A stretch of DNA of 64,000 nucleotides from Armillaria gallica (lineage: Eukaryota; Basidiomycota; Agaricomycetes; Agaricales; Physalacriaceae), in assembly GCA_037576215.1 (NCBI GenBank), contig JBANDB010000007.1, positions 4,867,001-4,931,000 on the forward strand. Direction: 5' to 3'. Below, piece after piece: positions 25,144 through 39,243 of this stretch. The position numbers and the translations under genes were made by a program. The stretch's first letter is position 1; every line of letters starts with the position of its first letter. A model generated the notes under the pieces. That model made no database searches. It saw only the letters and a list, made by a program, of their open reading frames with translations, and was not told where the DNA came from.

Positions 25144-25417
25144 ATGGCAAAAGCAAAAGCGAAGTGCGTATCGTTTCCCTCTTCTCCCTTATCTCAACCT
25201 TACTCGACGTGGTAGGTCTCTTGTTGTCCGTTTGATATCGACGGCACAAACTGGATTCTTTTACACAACCAAACGTCTCCGCCAGGGTGCCTTGCTGTCT
25301 GCGGTGAAGTATGATCCCATGGGTACGTTGAACAATTTGCAGCTCTTGTTTTCATTCAACGTTCCGGCAGTGAAGCGGAGGGTACTGTTTGTAGAAAGCA
25401 AAAAGACCAAAAAGTAG
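25144..25417 (+). CDS. MRPL39: Mitochondrial large-subunit ribosomal protein bL33m
   Basis: Three exons (25144-25163, 25216-25322, 25371-25417) give 57 aa, the normal size for bL33. The first exon is only 20 nt. The sequence opens MAKAKAK, continues LVVRLISTAQTGFFYTT and ends VLFVESKKTKK, matching the bL33m pattern (R-L-x-S-x-A-x-T-G-x-F-Y, KYDP-V...VLF-E-KKTKK). It is a component of the mitoribosome large subunit. Yeast calls this MRPL39. The reading depends on removing two introns, so no long open frame marks the gene. Intact. Confidence 0.92.
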
Positions 25418-25653
25418 CGGTTATCTACGGGGATTGTAGGTGAGTAGGACAATTATTCGTGAATTACCCCGGTTTGACGTGCATGAAGTGTAAACATCCA
25501 AAGGTACCTCCACGTACTTGTATTGGGCAATGAGATCCTCGCGATTTGATATCATCTCGCTGTGCTGTTATATCTTCCGAGAGTACAGCAGCCCGCGTCA
25601 CCATTCTCCTATATACAATAAATACGCATTCATCACGGAGCGGAATTTCGGAC

Positions 25654-26856
25654 TTAAGCATGCAATGGTATTGGAATCTCAGGATCGTTAACCCATGAGA
25701 CCTTGACCTGCTTCAGCAGGTTTGGTGCCGCGTTCATCCAGAGAAAGTGATCCTCCATGAGGTATCGTGCCTCGGTTCTCGGGTCGCCCACCAAAGAATC
25801 ATGGCGGGTTTCACATTGATCAAGCCGCTAAAATACTACTCCGGTTCGCTTCAGGGCGAGGAAGGTACATATGCTGTGAGTCGACGTTCGGCTATCGGTT
25901 ATCCTGACATTTTCTTGTGAGGGCGCCTTTGAACGCATGCGGTCACTAGTTCATTTTCGTAATGAATGAGAATGACATGAATCAGGGACAAGTATTTGCT
26001 CTATCGTCAGTATACTAAGATCCTTTATTTTATGCCCTTGAAGGAGTCACTTCCCACATCGGGGCCATGAAGCATCACATCGTCGTATTCCTATCCAGGA
26101 CTCTTCAACTCTTGTCCGAGAGATAAAAAGAACTATTTCGGGCTCTATTTCTCGGGGGACTTCGTACTGTAAGGTACTTCCCTTCTTTAGGTGCCAGTGC
26201 CATCAGACTTCCGCGTTCTTCCAGTTCGACCTACCTTGAGTGACCTTGGAAAAGTAATGGGCATCCCGAGCTATCAATGAAACACTCGGATAGGCTTCCG
26301 AAATTACCATTCCACCACATGCTAATTTTTTTTTTGTCAGAACAAAGTACCGAAGCAACTCACCGTATCTTAAGAACGTGGCTCTCTGTCGGCAAGTCCA
26401 ACCACTATTCATTTCACCTACGATAACATGCGGCAGGTTTTGTTTTGCTACCTTCAGAGCAAATTCCATAGACAGGTGTTTACTGGCTCGATGACCAACC
26501 CAAAAGCGTTTCTCCGAACCTGGCATTCGGGATTACCTGACTGGACATTCAGGAATATATGTCGGTGGGTAATTCTTATACTCCGGTCTTAAAACCGGGG
26601 CTCGGACGGGTTTTCTTCGGGGAGTTCAGCCCTGTGCAACACTTTGTTTACAGCTGCGCTAAATTTCCGAGTGCGTCAGGCAAAGTAGGGCAAAGTGTAC
26701 ACTTTTCGGAGGAATCGCATCAAAATGAGGCGGCCAGTTGTTCACCCTGAGTCCACAGCGCCATCTATTGATCAAGTACCAGCCGGGAAAGATCAGGAGC
26801 GACCAGAGTCGCAGTTTCCGGGTCAAATTCTTTGCATCTGGTCCCTCAGGCTTCAT
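25654..26856 (-). CDS. Unrecognised spliced coding region (hypothetical)
   Basis: On the minus strand the 3' exon (about 25.80-25.65 kb) reads SLVGDPRTEARYLMEDHFLW then NAAPNLLKQVKVSWVNDPEI and stops at 25654-25656. Further upstream, about 26.5-26.23 kb, lie MNSGWTCRQRATFLRY and, across a 42-nt intron, CGGMVISEAYPSVSLIARDA. A possible first exon (MKPEGPDAKNLTRKLRLW, hydrophobic LIFPGWYLI) starts at 26856. The middle could not be joined. I considered a glycosyltransferase, but no motif supports it. It may be a real gene of unknown function or a decaying one. Confidence 0.35.
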
Positions 26857-27101
26857 TTCTGACGGGATGGAAGCACGATTATAGCCAAATTTGATCGCGG
26901 ATCCTTGAGTTTTTGCTCAGTTTCAGCGAAACTTGGATGAGTGACGTAAAAAATACTCTCCAGTGTTCATCAAAGACTTTCGACAGTCAAGTGTGCATCC
27001 ATGCTATTTCCGGGACATTCCCGCATACAAATAGATAAGAGCCTGCAAATAAAAGGTGCGCTCTTGGGCGGAAAAGTACTCTCAGTCTTCTGCTGTTCCC
27101 T

Positions 27102-29858
<2,757 letters not shown>

Positions 29859-29928
29859 AGCAGAAATAATGCAGGCTGTAGTTATGTTGAAAGGATTATA
29901 GAGCCTCAGTTTAACAATGACCTCACAG

Positions 29929-29957
29929 ATACATGTATACCAAATACATGTATACCA
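29929..29957. repeat. Two direct copies of a 14-bp self-complementary word
   Basis: ATACATGTATACCA occurs at 29929-29942 and again at 29944-29957, about 70 bp past the stop of the CDH-like gene. Each copy contains the palindrome ATACATGTAT. It may be part of the 3' processing region or simple sequence. Confidence 0.6.
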
Positions 29958-30100
29958 ATCACATCTTGTATGGTCTTCTTCAGATTCACGCGGCGCACAC
30001 AAGCGTCTTTTCAAACTGCTTTCCGAAACCCTTTAACGTCAAGGATCAACTTTGCTATGGTAACTATAATAGTGGGTCGAATAACTTGAGGTCGGGTATA

Positions 30101-31099
30101 CTAAACACGAGAGAAGACCCTGCCTAACTTGTGCTTCCATCCCGAACGACGGGCCCGTAAATGGTAAGAACTTCGTTCTTCAACCGGACGGAGGTTTTCT
30201 TGCCGATCCAGAGATTCTTGTTCCAACCTATGGCAGACATAAGCAACACAACTCTTGAAAAAACATCTCACAAACCTATACAGAACACCTTGCTCTGCAA
30301 AGAACTCTCGAGGGTCGGCAATGTCGTCGATGGAGAAAGACGATATATCGTAGCCTGCCAAACAGAACGGCTGTGCAGCCAGCATTTCTGGTGGCGGCAT
30401 TGCTGAAGCAAATGGCTCTGTCATGCTTGGATCACCGCCTTGGGCCGCAAAGTACTGATGCAGTCCCAGAGAAGATAGGTATGGCATATCACTGGCCTCC
30501 TGGCGTTCCCTAGGGAATCTACACGTCACGAGAGGTAGGATAGTCCAATGACAGAAACCGGGGACTGAAAAAGGGTTCCTAGGATAGACTGGCCGGCGAT
30601 CTACCCGGGGGCTTTCGACTTGGGGTGATACTGGTATCGACATCCACGACTCGATACCAGTGAACTGTTCAGGCGGTCCAGGTGCTAGGAGCAGCAGACC
30701 GGCACTTGTAAACTCGGGGCTCCATGTGTTATATAGCTAGATAATAATGAGCTTAGATAAAGTTATTTTAGAAGGCCTAACCTGCACGGCGCATCCAACG
30801 TATATCTTTCCCTTCATAACCTCAGTGACGGCATCGACTTCAGGATCCTGCAGACCAGCTAGAGTCTCCTTGGCGTCGATGGTGAACCAGATATATCGTG
30901 AACAGAATGGGAATAGGGGAGTTTCATAGATTTCCAAGGGCACGTCAGGCTTTTCTGCCGGCTGAGGTTCATCGTAAAATATTAGGGGGGGTCTTGGTAC
31001 GCTGGCCGATGCCAGAGGGAGGTGGTCGTAGATTGACTCAGGCTTCAGAGAGAGGGTGGATGTCGATGCCAGAGAACATGAGTATGACGATAGGGACAT
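30101..31099 (-). CDS. Hypothetical protein, two exons, 317 aa
   Basis: Exon 1 (31099-30782) and exon 2 (30736-30101) join in phase across a 45-nt intron. The protein starts MSLSSYSCSLASTSTLSL, has a conserved-looking block ETPLFPFCSRYIWFTIDAKE and GLQDPEVDAVTEVMKGKIYV, then LYNTWSPEFTSAGLLLLAPG. The C-terminal half includes RNPFSVPGFCHWTILPLV and AMPPPEMLAAQPFCLAG, and ends in a basic tail. There is no signal peptide and no clear membrane span. I do not recognise the family. Codon use and an uninterrupted reading over about 950 nt argue for a real gene. Confidence 0.6.
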
Positions 31100-32152
31100 G
31101 CTGGGGATGTTGTGGGTAGATGACGACCTTGGGTGTACGGCTTTTATACATGTTCAGATAAACAGCAGTAAATTCCCAGGAATATCGCCGCATTGTGCCA
31201 GTCGGAAGAACAATGTAAATCGCTGTGAGGAATAATGGGCATGGGGTTGTCTTAGTCTATTATATAAATAAAGTTCCCTCCAAATAAACAAGAACCGCCG
31301 GCCCGGCCCAACAATCGCGAAGGTCTCGTGATACGAATCAGGGACGTGATTGATTTCCTATCTCTTTCGTGCCCCGGTAGTTGAAGAATCAAGATACGAC
31401 TGCCATGGCTGTTGAGACGATTCGGACTGATGGGACCCTCGATAATACGGATCAACCTTAGATCTTCCATTATTCAACGATGGCCGTGCGGAATGCCCTG
31501 AAATGAGGCGAATTCCGAAACTGACGAAGTCACCGTTGGCATGCATTCAACTTGAGGTCCTGATAGTAGCAGTTAGAGTCGCGCTTTTTGGGTCGATTTT
31601 TTGATCGATGCTCGTTTTGATGGACAAAAATCGAGACGTATGGCAGGTGTCAGTGAACTTGATATCTATAAGGCCTGCTATCATGCGTCATATGCATGTC
31701 TGTGATCTCCGATTATACTAATATCAGCTAGCAGCGATTATGAGTCCGGTCACAAGTACTCATAACCTGGCTCTGATCGCGTGCTCTGCTATGTAAGCTG
31801 GGGCGAGGATCATAATCGCAGACTCAGCGACTCTATTGTGATTTGAATGCAGCTGCACTCTCGGGGTTAGTGTCCACGAACTACGAGGAGCCTGTGCCGA
31901 GTATTTTCTACCTAATCTACATACCTACGAATGGTTTTCTAAACTTTTCAACCAGTTGACCTGAACGTTCCCTTACACTGTATAGACTCGCACTGGCTTG
32001 TAACCAGGTTCCTTCCATTTCCATGGATAACTCGCAGACAGCGGTCACGACTACCTTAAGCTTGACATCAACTTGCCGCCTTTGTTTGAGAAAAGTACAC
32101 GATTACATTCATTCCTACATTCGCACTGGCATATCTCGACGTAGCCTCGAGA
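31100..32152. other. Intergenic region, no gene seen
   Basis: About 1 kb with only short unrelated frames on both strands, AT-rich around 31.25 kb. The rightmost part is the 3' flank of the NIF3-like gene. Confidence 0.5.
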
Positions 32153-32591
32153 TCAGAAATCCTCCATCTTAAGAACATCATATGCAACTTCGTCATATGG
32201 ATGGATCTGTAAGCGATACTAAGAGGGTGTTGACTCGTAGACTCTAGTAGTACTACTCGCCTTTTTCAACTCCTGTATGACTGTACTGACTAATTCTTTA
32301 CTTCCGTCATTGACCACGATTTCGACTCTGTCCTCTACGACACGACCCAGCTGTCCAACTGTTCCCGAAGTGGTGCCGGGCCCTGGTCTAAATTGACCTG
32401 TTCTCACAAGGTGATCAGTGCAGATTCGACTGAGGAAGACTAGATCGACCTGTGCCGCGCGTGATGAATGCACATTGGTCATATTTTCCTATATTACCGA
32501 GTTGCTCCGGGAATTTCAGAAATAGATGGTCGAGGATGGCTTGTGTATTGTCTGAAGGGCTGAAAAAGACGAGCTTGAATTTGACTGACAT
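32153..32591 (-). CDS. NIF3-like (NGG1-interacting factor 3 / YqfO-CutA-type) protein
   Basis: Three exons (32591-32450, 32397-32261, 32206-32153) give 110 aa. The pattern KFKLVFFSPSDNTQAILDHL, KYDQCAFITRGTGQFRPG, EDRVEIVVND and the end IHPYDEVAYDVLKMEDF is that of the small CutA-like NIF3/YqfO proteins. Their role is unclear; many are annotated only as NGG1-interacting factor 3-like. The last intron (32207-32260) must use a GC donor (GCGAGT). Without it the frame ends early at TPS-stop and loses the conserved HPYDEVAYD block. The gene diverges from the histone methyltransferase, 152 bp between starts. Confidence 0.85.
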
Positions 32592-32743
32592 GATCGTCGC
32601 TGATAAGTACTGAAAGAGCTGCACAGCCACGTACTGTACGGTCCGCTCAAACTAACCGCTCTCAGTAAAAATTGTTTTGAGTCTCATTACCGTTGCTCCT
32701 CATTTATCCTGAGCTTGGATCGACTACGAAAGGCACCGATAAT
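32592..32743. promoter_or_regulatory. Short divergent promoter region
   Basis: Only 152 bp separate the start codons of the NIF3-like gene (-) and the histone methyltransferase (+), so the two probably share control sequence. No specific site was recognised. Confidence 0.45.
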
Positions 32744-35700
32744 ATGTATAAGATGATATCAATGTCATTGGATTTTGAGAAAGTTCCAGACAAAGATGAT
32801 CGCGGGTTGAGATCGGTGGCAGTGGAAGAGTTTGGTTGTCAGGATTTGGTCAAACACGGCTCAGCCGTAAACTACTACATCGACATGCTTCCTGACGAAC
32901 TCCCTCTGTGGACAACGAAGCCTGGTAATCCCTTCATCGTGTTTGCAAGCCTGTTCTTATTAGACGCTCTAGAACCTTCAGATTCCGGCAACGAGTCTAT
33001 TGACGACAGATCCGTTGACGAATTGGCGGATGACAGGCCCTCAGTCGCACCCCAGAAACGTAAGGCGCCCCGCCCCTCAATTGTTGGAAATGTGCAGAAG
33101 CGGTCAAAATTGGGTGAAAGTTCAGGTGTGTCATGACTTGACGCGCATACATCCACCGTGCTCATCGTTTTAGATTCTGCATCCTTAAGCGCTCCGGCTT
33201 CCGCTTCAACCCAGACGAGACCAATCAGTACGCATCGTCACATTACGCAAGCAGCGTCTGACCTCGCCTTATTTCACAGAGTCAACTTCCAGTGCTTTCT
33301 CTGCTTCCTTGTCGCAGCCACCCCCACGCATAAACCACAGCACCAAGCCGCCGTCACGTAGGTTTTCCCAGGTCTCTGCGCCCTTCTCTGTTAATGTTTA
33401 TTGTAGGCCCAACCGCGTATTTAAATCGCTTCGCTTCCAGAAACAAAGCCTCATCCAGCAACACCCGAAATTCAAGTGCAGGACCCTCGAAGGCGCCTTA
33501 TACTGCCTCTCAACCCATTGCCAGCTCAAGCACGAAGACGAGATTCCGAAATGAACCTATTCAGGTCGCGCGTAAATCGACCGGAGGTGCAGGGCGTTCA
33601 ATGGCAAAGACGCGACCCGTCAAGCGTACTCGCGAGGAGAGGGAGCGGCAGAGCATTGTATCATCCTCTTCCTCTTCCTCATCCTCTTCACTTCCGGCGC
33701 CTGGGCCTTCACAGTTCTCCCAGAAGGCAAAGAAGCCTCTGCCAGGTCAGCTCTATGCCCTGCCATAGCTTGGTCAAACTCATTGTTCAACAGCACCTAC
33801 GGAAATCATCAATATCTCTGACGATTCCGACGACGAACCGGTCCCCAAGGCAAAACCGGTACCGAAGTCAAAGGCCAAGGCCAGGAAGGTGTCACCTGCG
33901 ATTTCTATCGTAGAAATTTCAAGTGGCTCGGACCAAGATCGGCGGCGCCCAAAGGCTCAACCCAAGCCCAAAGATCGACCAAAGTCCCCAATCGAAATCA
34001 TTGATGTTGACGCGTTGGACGACGGTGAAGAGAATCCACCTTTTCCCCCGCATACAGAATCAGACGAAAGCTCCAATCGCGGCATCCCTGATGATCCGAT
34101 TGTTCTGGATGAACCTCTGTTCCTAGATGATCCCGACGAACCTTTATTCGACCCTGAGCCTCCATCGAGCCTTTCCGACAAGCTATATATATCTCACGAC
34201 GTTGGAAGCGAGGATGATGAGATAGGCCCGCAAGCAAATTCAAGCGCGACTCCCATAGGGGAGCCACTGGATTCTGCGCACAAGGCCTCTGGTACCCTCT
34301 CGGAGTTGAGTCTAGCGCCCGCTCCCTCGATTTCTGCGCCATTGCCCCCGCCGCTTCCTAAGAAACGGCCTAGCCAACAATCTACGAACCTTTCGCGAAT
34401 CCCTCGTGCTCAGACTCCAGAGAGAAGCATTCCCATTGCTGTGAAAGGATCCCCCACCACTCCAAGTCTTCCGAGGAAACACGTAAAACTTTCGTCTATC
34501 ATCCGTATCATTCATCCATTGATTGTTCTTGAAGGGTCCGCGTACACCTGATCGAACTGTCCCTCTCTCAATCAAAGCATCACCGGGCTCCCCTCGCAAG
34601 AGTGTATGCGTTTTTCTCCACAACAGTTTATGTGTCTAACGTATTTTTAAGTCGCAGCAGCTCTTCGAAGACCATTCTAATTCTAGGGTGGCAGGAGGCA
34701 GTGCTGACAAGCCCCGACACGTATGTCTCTTCCAACCTCGTTAAATGCATGTCCTTATTCATGTTGCTCAGTCTCCTGTCTTGTCTTCGCCGAACAAAGG
34801 GATGCAGTCTCTAGCCGATGCAATTGTGCGAGCCCACGTCAACAACAATGTACGATCACCTCCCAAGCCGATACCTTTGCCTCGCAAGACAAAGAGCATA
34901 GCTGGTAAGGCCCGTGCTACCGAACACCCGTCAGCCAGAGCAGAAGGCGGAAGACTCATAAACGCCTTGAAATTGTTGCAAGAACAGTCTTCCCCTCGTA
35001 AGTATCTCGTTGCTAATCTAAATGTCCAGAATAATGAACCTAAATACATCAGAAAAACCTTCTCCGCCCAAGTCCCCCGTTCAAATCGTTGGTGAGACGG
35101 TTGAATCCCAGCCTTCTGCTTCCACGTCTGAGGATAGGCTACCCGAAGCTTCGACATCCTCGACTTGTACGGAGAGCGCTATGGAAGTGGACAGCTCTTT
35201 GGATGATGCCACGCAGTCTATGCTTGAGTCCGACACGCAAGGTATATCCCAGTTGTCTCTTGCAACTCCAGAAGCAAGCACGCCAGCGGCACCGGAGCCT
35301 GAATTGGAATACGTCGATTTTCCCGATACGGTCAGTGGTTTTCACAGCGCGGGATTCAGATAGCTAATTCTGTCGTTTTAGACGCCAGATGGTGAGGACG
35401 ATGAGCCCGAGCAACAGCCATCGAGATCAACTGACGCGATGGATGTTGATGTCAATTCAGAGGTATGCCGATTCTCTTATTATTTTTACTGTGCTGATTG
35501 GACTAGCATGATGCCGATGTACCGATGGCTGAGGCTTCTACAGAGGTATGTATAATCGATTACCCGGCTTCGAGTTCTGACGCCCTTGATTATAAGGATC
35601 AGAGCATTGACGTGGGCGCACAACTCTTTCCAGAGTCTGTGGCAGATGATTTTCTTCCTGAGTCTTCTCGCACTTCCTTGCGTCGTTCATCGCGAAGAAC

Positions 35701-37253
35701 TTCTCCACAAATTTCTGTGGCATCTTCCTCAAGTTCGTCTGTTGGACGATTCGATTCTCCTCATCCCAGCGATACACCTGAGGAACAGAGCAGGCATTTA
35801 TTTCTTGGTGGACACAGGGTATGCAGCTGGGAAGATGTGCAAGATGAGATGCGCGCAAATCCCGTGTATCATCTAGCTGAAAACCTTCCGCATGCTCTGC
35901 AAGACCACATCAACGCGATGCCTCTATATACAAGAATGCAGGCTCCGATGCGCCTTGTTTTCGAATCCATGATTCGCGAAAACACAGCAGACGATGAACC
36001 CTTTGCGCCACCCATCGTAATCGAAAACCTCGTGGACGACCAGCCTACTCCGGACTGGGAGTTCCACTATACGAATAAGATGTGGCACGGGGACGATGTG
36101 CCACCGCCAGATATGAAGGGACTCGAGTGTTGTGACTGTAGTGGGTCTTGTGCCAAGAACAAGGACTGTGCGTGCAAGCAGCGTCAATTGAGGAATGCCA
36201 ACGGCACTGGTTTAAAGGATTGGATATACGATCCGCAAGGAAGGGTACGCGACCAATGTCTTCTGGATGGAGCGCCGATCTTTGAATGCAACGACCTGTG
36301 TCGGTGCGAGGATGACTGCCGAAATCGAGTAAGTGAATTTCTTTTTGCAATCCCTGAAGCGGACCGTTGATCGTGAATAGGTTGTCCAAAACGGAAGGAA
36401 AATTCCAATCAAGATTGCGAAGACTGAGAAAAAGGGCTGGGGTATGTGACATTTGGTCGTCTGAGCTGCGATGCTGAGCGTGTATTCTAGGTGTCTTCTA
36501 CTCTGGTACTAAACGAATACCCAAAGGGACATTTGTGGGTATTTATGCGGGTGAAATCGTGACTTGGGAGGAGGCTGAAAGGCGTGGAATGTGCGCAAAG
36601 CTCTCCCTTTCATATCGCTTGGGCTTGACTGACATCTCTGTGTTAGGACGTATGATAAATGGGGGAGGACGTATCTGTTCGACTTGGACTTCGATCACAT
36701 TAAAAGTATCGACGACGCCCACAAGTATTCAGTAGATGCATACCATGCTGGCAACGCAAGTCGCAGTATTTCTACCTCATATCCATTACCTGAAATAACT
36801 CTGTTCTTCGCACACAGTTTACGCGGTATTTGGTACGTTATGTCCCTTATATTTCACTTGCCGCCTGCAGACTTAACTCTGATACCTCAGAACCATTCCT
36901 GCAGTCCCAATTGTACATTGGCGGCATGTTACATCAATGAAGCCAATTTGCACAAGCCCCTGCTGGCCATATTCACCTGCACGGACGTCTCGGCTGGGGA
37001 GGAGCTTACGTTCTCATATTGTGGGGCGGTCACAGAGGTAAGTGGGCAGAACAAAGTTCCGATTCAGGTATGCTCAATGTGGTATAGAAAACCATTGCCG
37101 ACACAGCGAAGAAAGTGAAAGCAGGCAAGGTCTCTGATGTTCATACTCCTTGCCATTGTGGGGCAGCTCTGTGCAATGGTATTTGCTTCACCTTTACTGC
37201 TACCTGTTTCTCTGACCCTTATACCACCTTTAGGATGGTTGTTTGCTGCTTAA
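32744..37253 (+). CDS. SUV39/Clr4-type histone H3 lysine-9 methyltransferase
   Basis: A long, disordered Ser/Pro/acidic N-terminal part (many exons, 32.7-35.8 kb) leads to pre-SET, SET and post-SET domains. Pre-SET: LECCDCSGSCAKNKDCACKQ ... CNDLCRCEDDCRNR. SET: KKGWGVFYSGTKRIPKGTFV, GIYAGEIVTWEEAERRG, TYDKWGRTYLFDLDFDH, GNFTRYLNHSCSPNC and GEELTFSYCGA. Post-SET: CHCGAALCNGW. The SAM- and lysine-binding motifs are all present, so an active enzyme making heterochromatic H3K9 methylation is expected. No chromodomain was seen. GN and FTRYL are joined by a GC-AG intron (36756-36817) and a 15-nt microexon (36818-36832). I read gtaatc...ttattag (32925-32963) as a 39-nt intron. Three candidate SUMO-binding motifs occur at 33.8-34.0 kb. 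The start could be 32744, 32753 or 32762. Confidence 0.9.
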
Positions 37254-37411
37254 CTTATAGGCTTCGGAATGTGTGTCTGTTGTAGAAAAGGCCGTTAGAG
37301 AGAATTGGACCTTTACAGTAGTCCACGGTGATGTCCTGAAATATAAGAGCTGAGTTGTAATGATTATTTTCGCTCACACTTGCACACCTTGTATACGTAG
37401 CTTCAGCAATA

Positions 37412-37970
37412 GAGTTGCGACACACCCAACTCCCTCCGGAGCTCATCGAAAGTATCATTTCAGAATTTTAGTACTCTGAGCATCCTTCGGATGATCGCAT
37501 TACCCTCATAACAGCATGCCCTCTTATCAACAGCGTGTGAAAGGCCGTCTTTGCGCGCACCACTTCTCGAGACGTCTACCTTCCAACTGACGCATATCTA
37601 TTCTATCATTTTCCGGGATATTTATCCCTACTCTCTCTCCGACTCTACCGGCACCATAAACTGTTATGTGGACCTCATTAAATCAATGGAAGACACCGCT
37701 ATTGAAGCAACCGTATCGGTATTCCGCAGTCTGCCCAATTACGTCGACGCATGTGCTTTCCTAACATCTAGCGAATCAATCTCGAAATCAAGTTTCGCAT
37801 TTAGGATGGCATCGGCGCTTTTTGTATCGTCACCAGCCTTCCGAACTCGAGTTTCTATAGTCTTCGAGCAGACGAAAGCACAGCTAAGTGCGCTACCTGT
37901 TGACTGGAGCATCGTCGTCGATGATGTACCAGATGGCGAAGAAACCGATCTCGTGGCTCTCCGAGGATCA
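37412..37970 (+). pseudogene. F-box-like pseudogene
   Basis: The frame reads LPPELIESIISEF-stop-YSEHPSDDRITLITACP, then LINSV-stop-KAVFARTTSRDVYL. The tail appears in another frame from about 37551 (INCYVDLIKSMEDTAIEATV, ASALFVSSPAFRTRV). Both stops stand where the paralog at 23.4-23.8 kb or the family has Trp (TGG to TAG and TGA). It is a dead member of the same Agaricomycete F-box-like family, lying directly after the methyltransferase gene. Confidence 0.7.
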
Positions 37971-39190
37971 TGAGCCCCCATTCTTGCAGAGATTACTCTT
38001 GGCATGGTCCTACAGACTTTGCGAAGATATGGATTTCATATTCAACATACACGAGGCGATTGAAATTCGAGCAGGGGATAGCACGATTCTGACGCAAGAA
38101 AGGCCGTACTATTGACAGTACATTTATCATTGAAGACTTACGGCCCCGTCACCATCGTTCTGGTCGGCAATACTCAGTGCACCGATCGACCCGTTTTCGT
38201 TTTCCAGAGAACAACTACGCGAATAATTATATCCTGGACAGACACGGGCAGAACAGTGGGTCGGTCGCCATCTCTCCCGCTTCGCTTCAACATTGACTAG
38301 ACCGCCGCCCTGCACCCACCTTAAGTTTGTATTGCGAATAAAGGCGCCCGAAATTACGGTCCGTAGTCGGCGTTGAAACTGCAACCACGTCGACCCAGAT
38401 TCTTGCGCATCAGGAGTCAGGGCGTTCAGTACGCGCGTCATTCCGCAGACGGAAGGAGGTCGTGTCCAAGTGAAGTATAGTGACGGAAGGTCACCATCGT
38501 TGGGATTCGGGAGCAAAGATTGCCAACCTAGCCCTACCCAGGGCCAATTAAGTCCTTACCGGATTTGGAACTTGGAAGTTATACAGCCCAAATTTTATTG
38601 AGAAATGCGGTGAGTGTCTTGGAGCTCGGAATCAAGGTATCTCACCAATATGCAAAAACATAATGCCTTTCAGGCCACAAGTAGAGATCCGAAAGACTAG
38701 GTGGTGTGGCGATTCGACTGAACGTTTTTGTCTTGGCACTCAGGCTTCGCCGTTCACGTGTCATCTCACTGTGTGGTCCAGGCCGTTGCACCTCCATCCG
38801 TATTTCCCGACTCCAAGTACAGCGCGAATGGCATTGCGCCAATGTGAGGTGGGTGTCTTTCCAAATACTTACCTGGCATTCCGGTTCTGATATCCATGTG
38901 AGCAGGTCATTCTACGACTTGCTCATCGGTGGATGCCGACAACTCTCCGCGGGTATGCGTCGCGAGCAGTTCAAGTATTCAAAGATCGATATGGACGCCA
39001 AGTTTTTCTATGAGTCCGCGAGTTCGCAGGTCATCTTGTCATCCCGCGCAATTTTGATGTCTTTTCGCGGTTTTAAATAACCTACAAAACACCGAAACGA
39101 TGGCTTATGGTGCTCTCTGCCTACCGAAAATTCTCCCTTGCCTCTAGATATTTCTTCCCGGGCCGCCGTCTTATCACGCGTTGTTCAAAG
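37971..39190. other. Region without a recognised gene
   Basis: Open frames occur on both strands (for example 38516-38127 on minus and 38706-39080 on plus), but I could not recognise or chain them. A decayed gene on the minus strand is possible. Confidence 0.4.
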
Positions 39191-39198
39191 AAATTCTG

Positions 39199-39206
39199 TA
39201 TATATA
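39199..39206 (+). promoter_or_regulatory. TATA box of the pectinesterase gene
   Basis: TATATATA lies 38-45 bp upstream of the pectinesterase start codon in otherwise mixed sequence. The spacing leaves room for a short 5' leader. Confidence 0.5.
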
Positions 39207-39243
39207 CCCGTCGTGTTAACCAAGTCAATCTAAAGACTTCACC

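Noticed and set aside
26203..26526. Frame at 26.2-26.5 kb considered as a GT90/CAP10 glycosyltransferase
   Set aside because: Only a vague resemblance to the xDxxGxxxSxR segment; the required catalytic pattern is not there, so no function is claimed.
38127..39080. Frames on both strands between the F-box pseudogene and the pectinesterase
   Set aside because: They overlap each other antisense, cannot be chained through introns without stops, and match no family I know.
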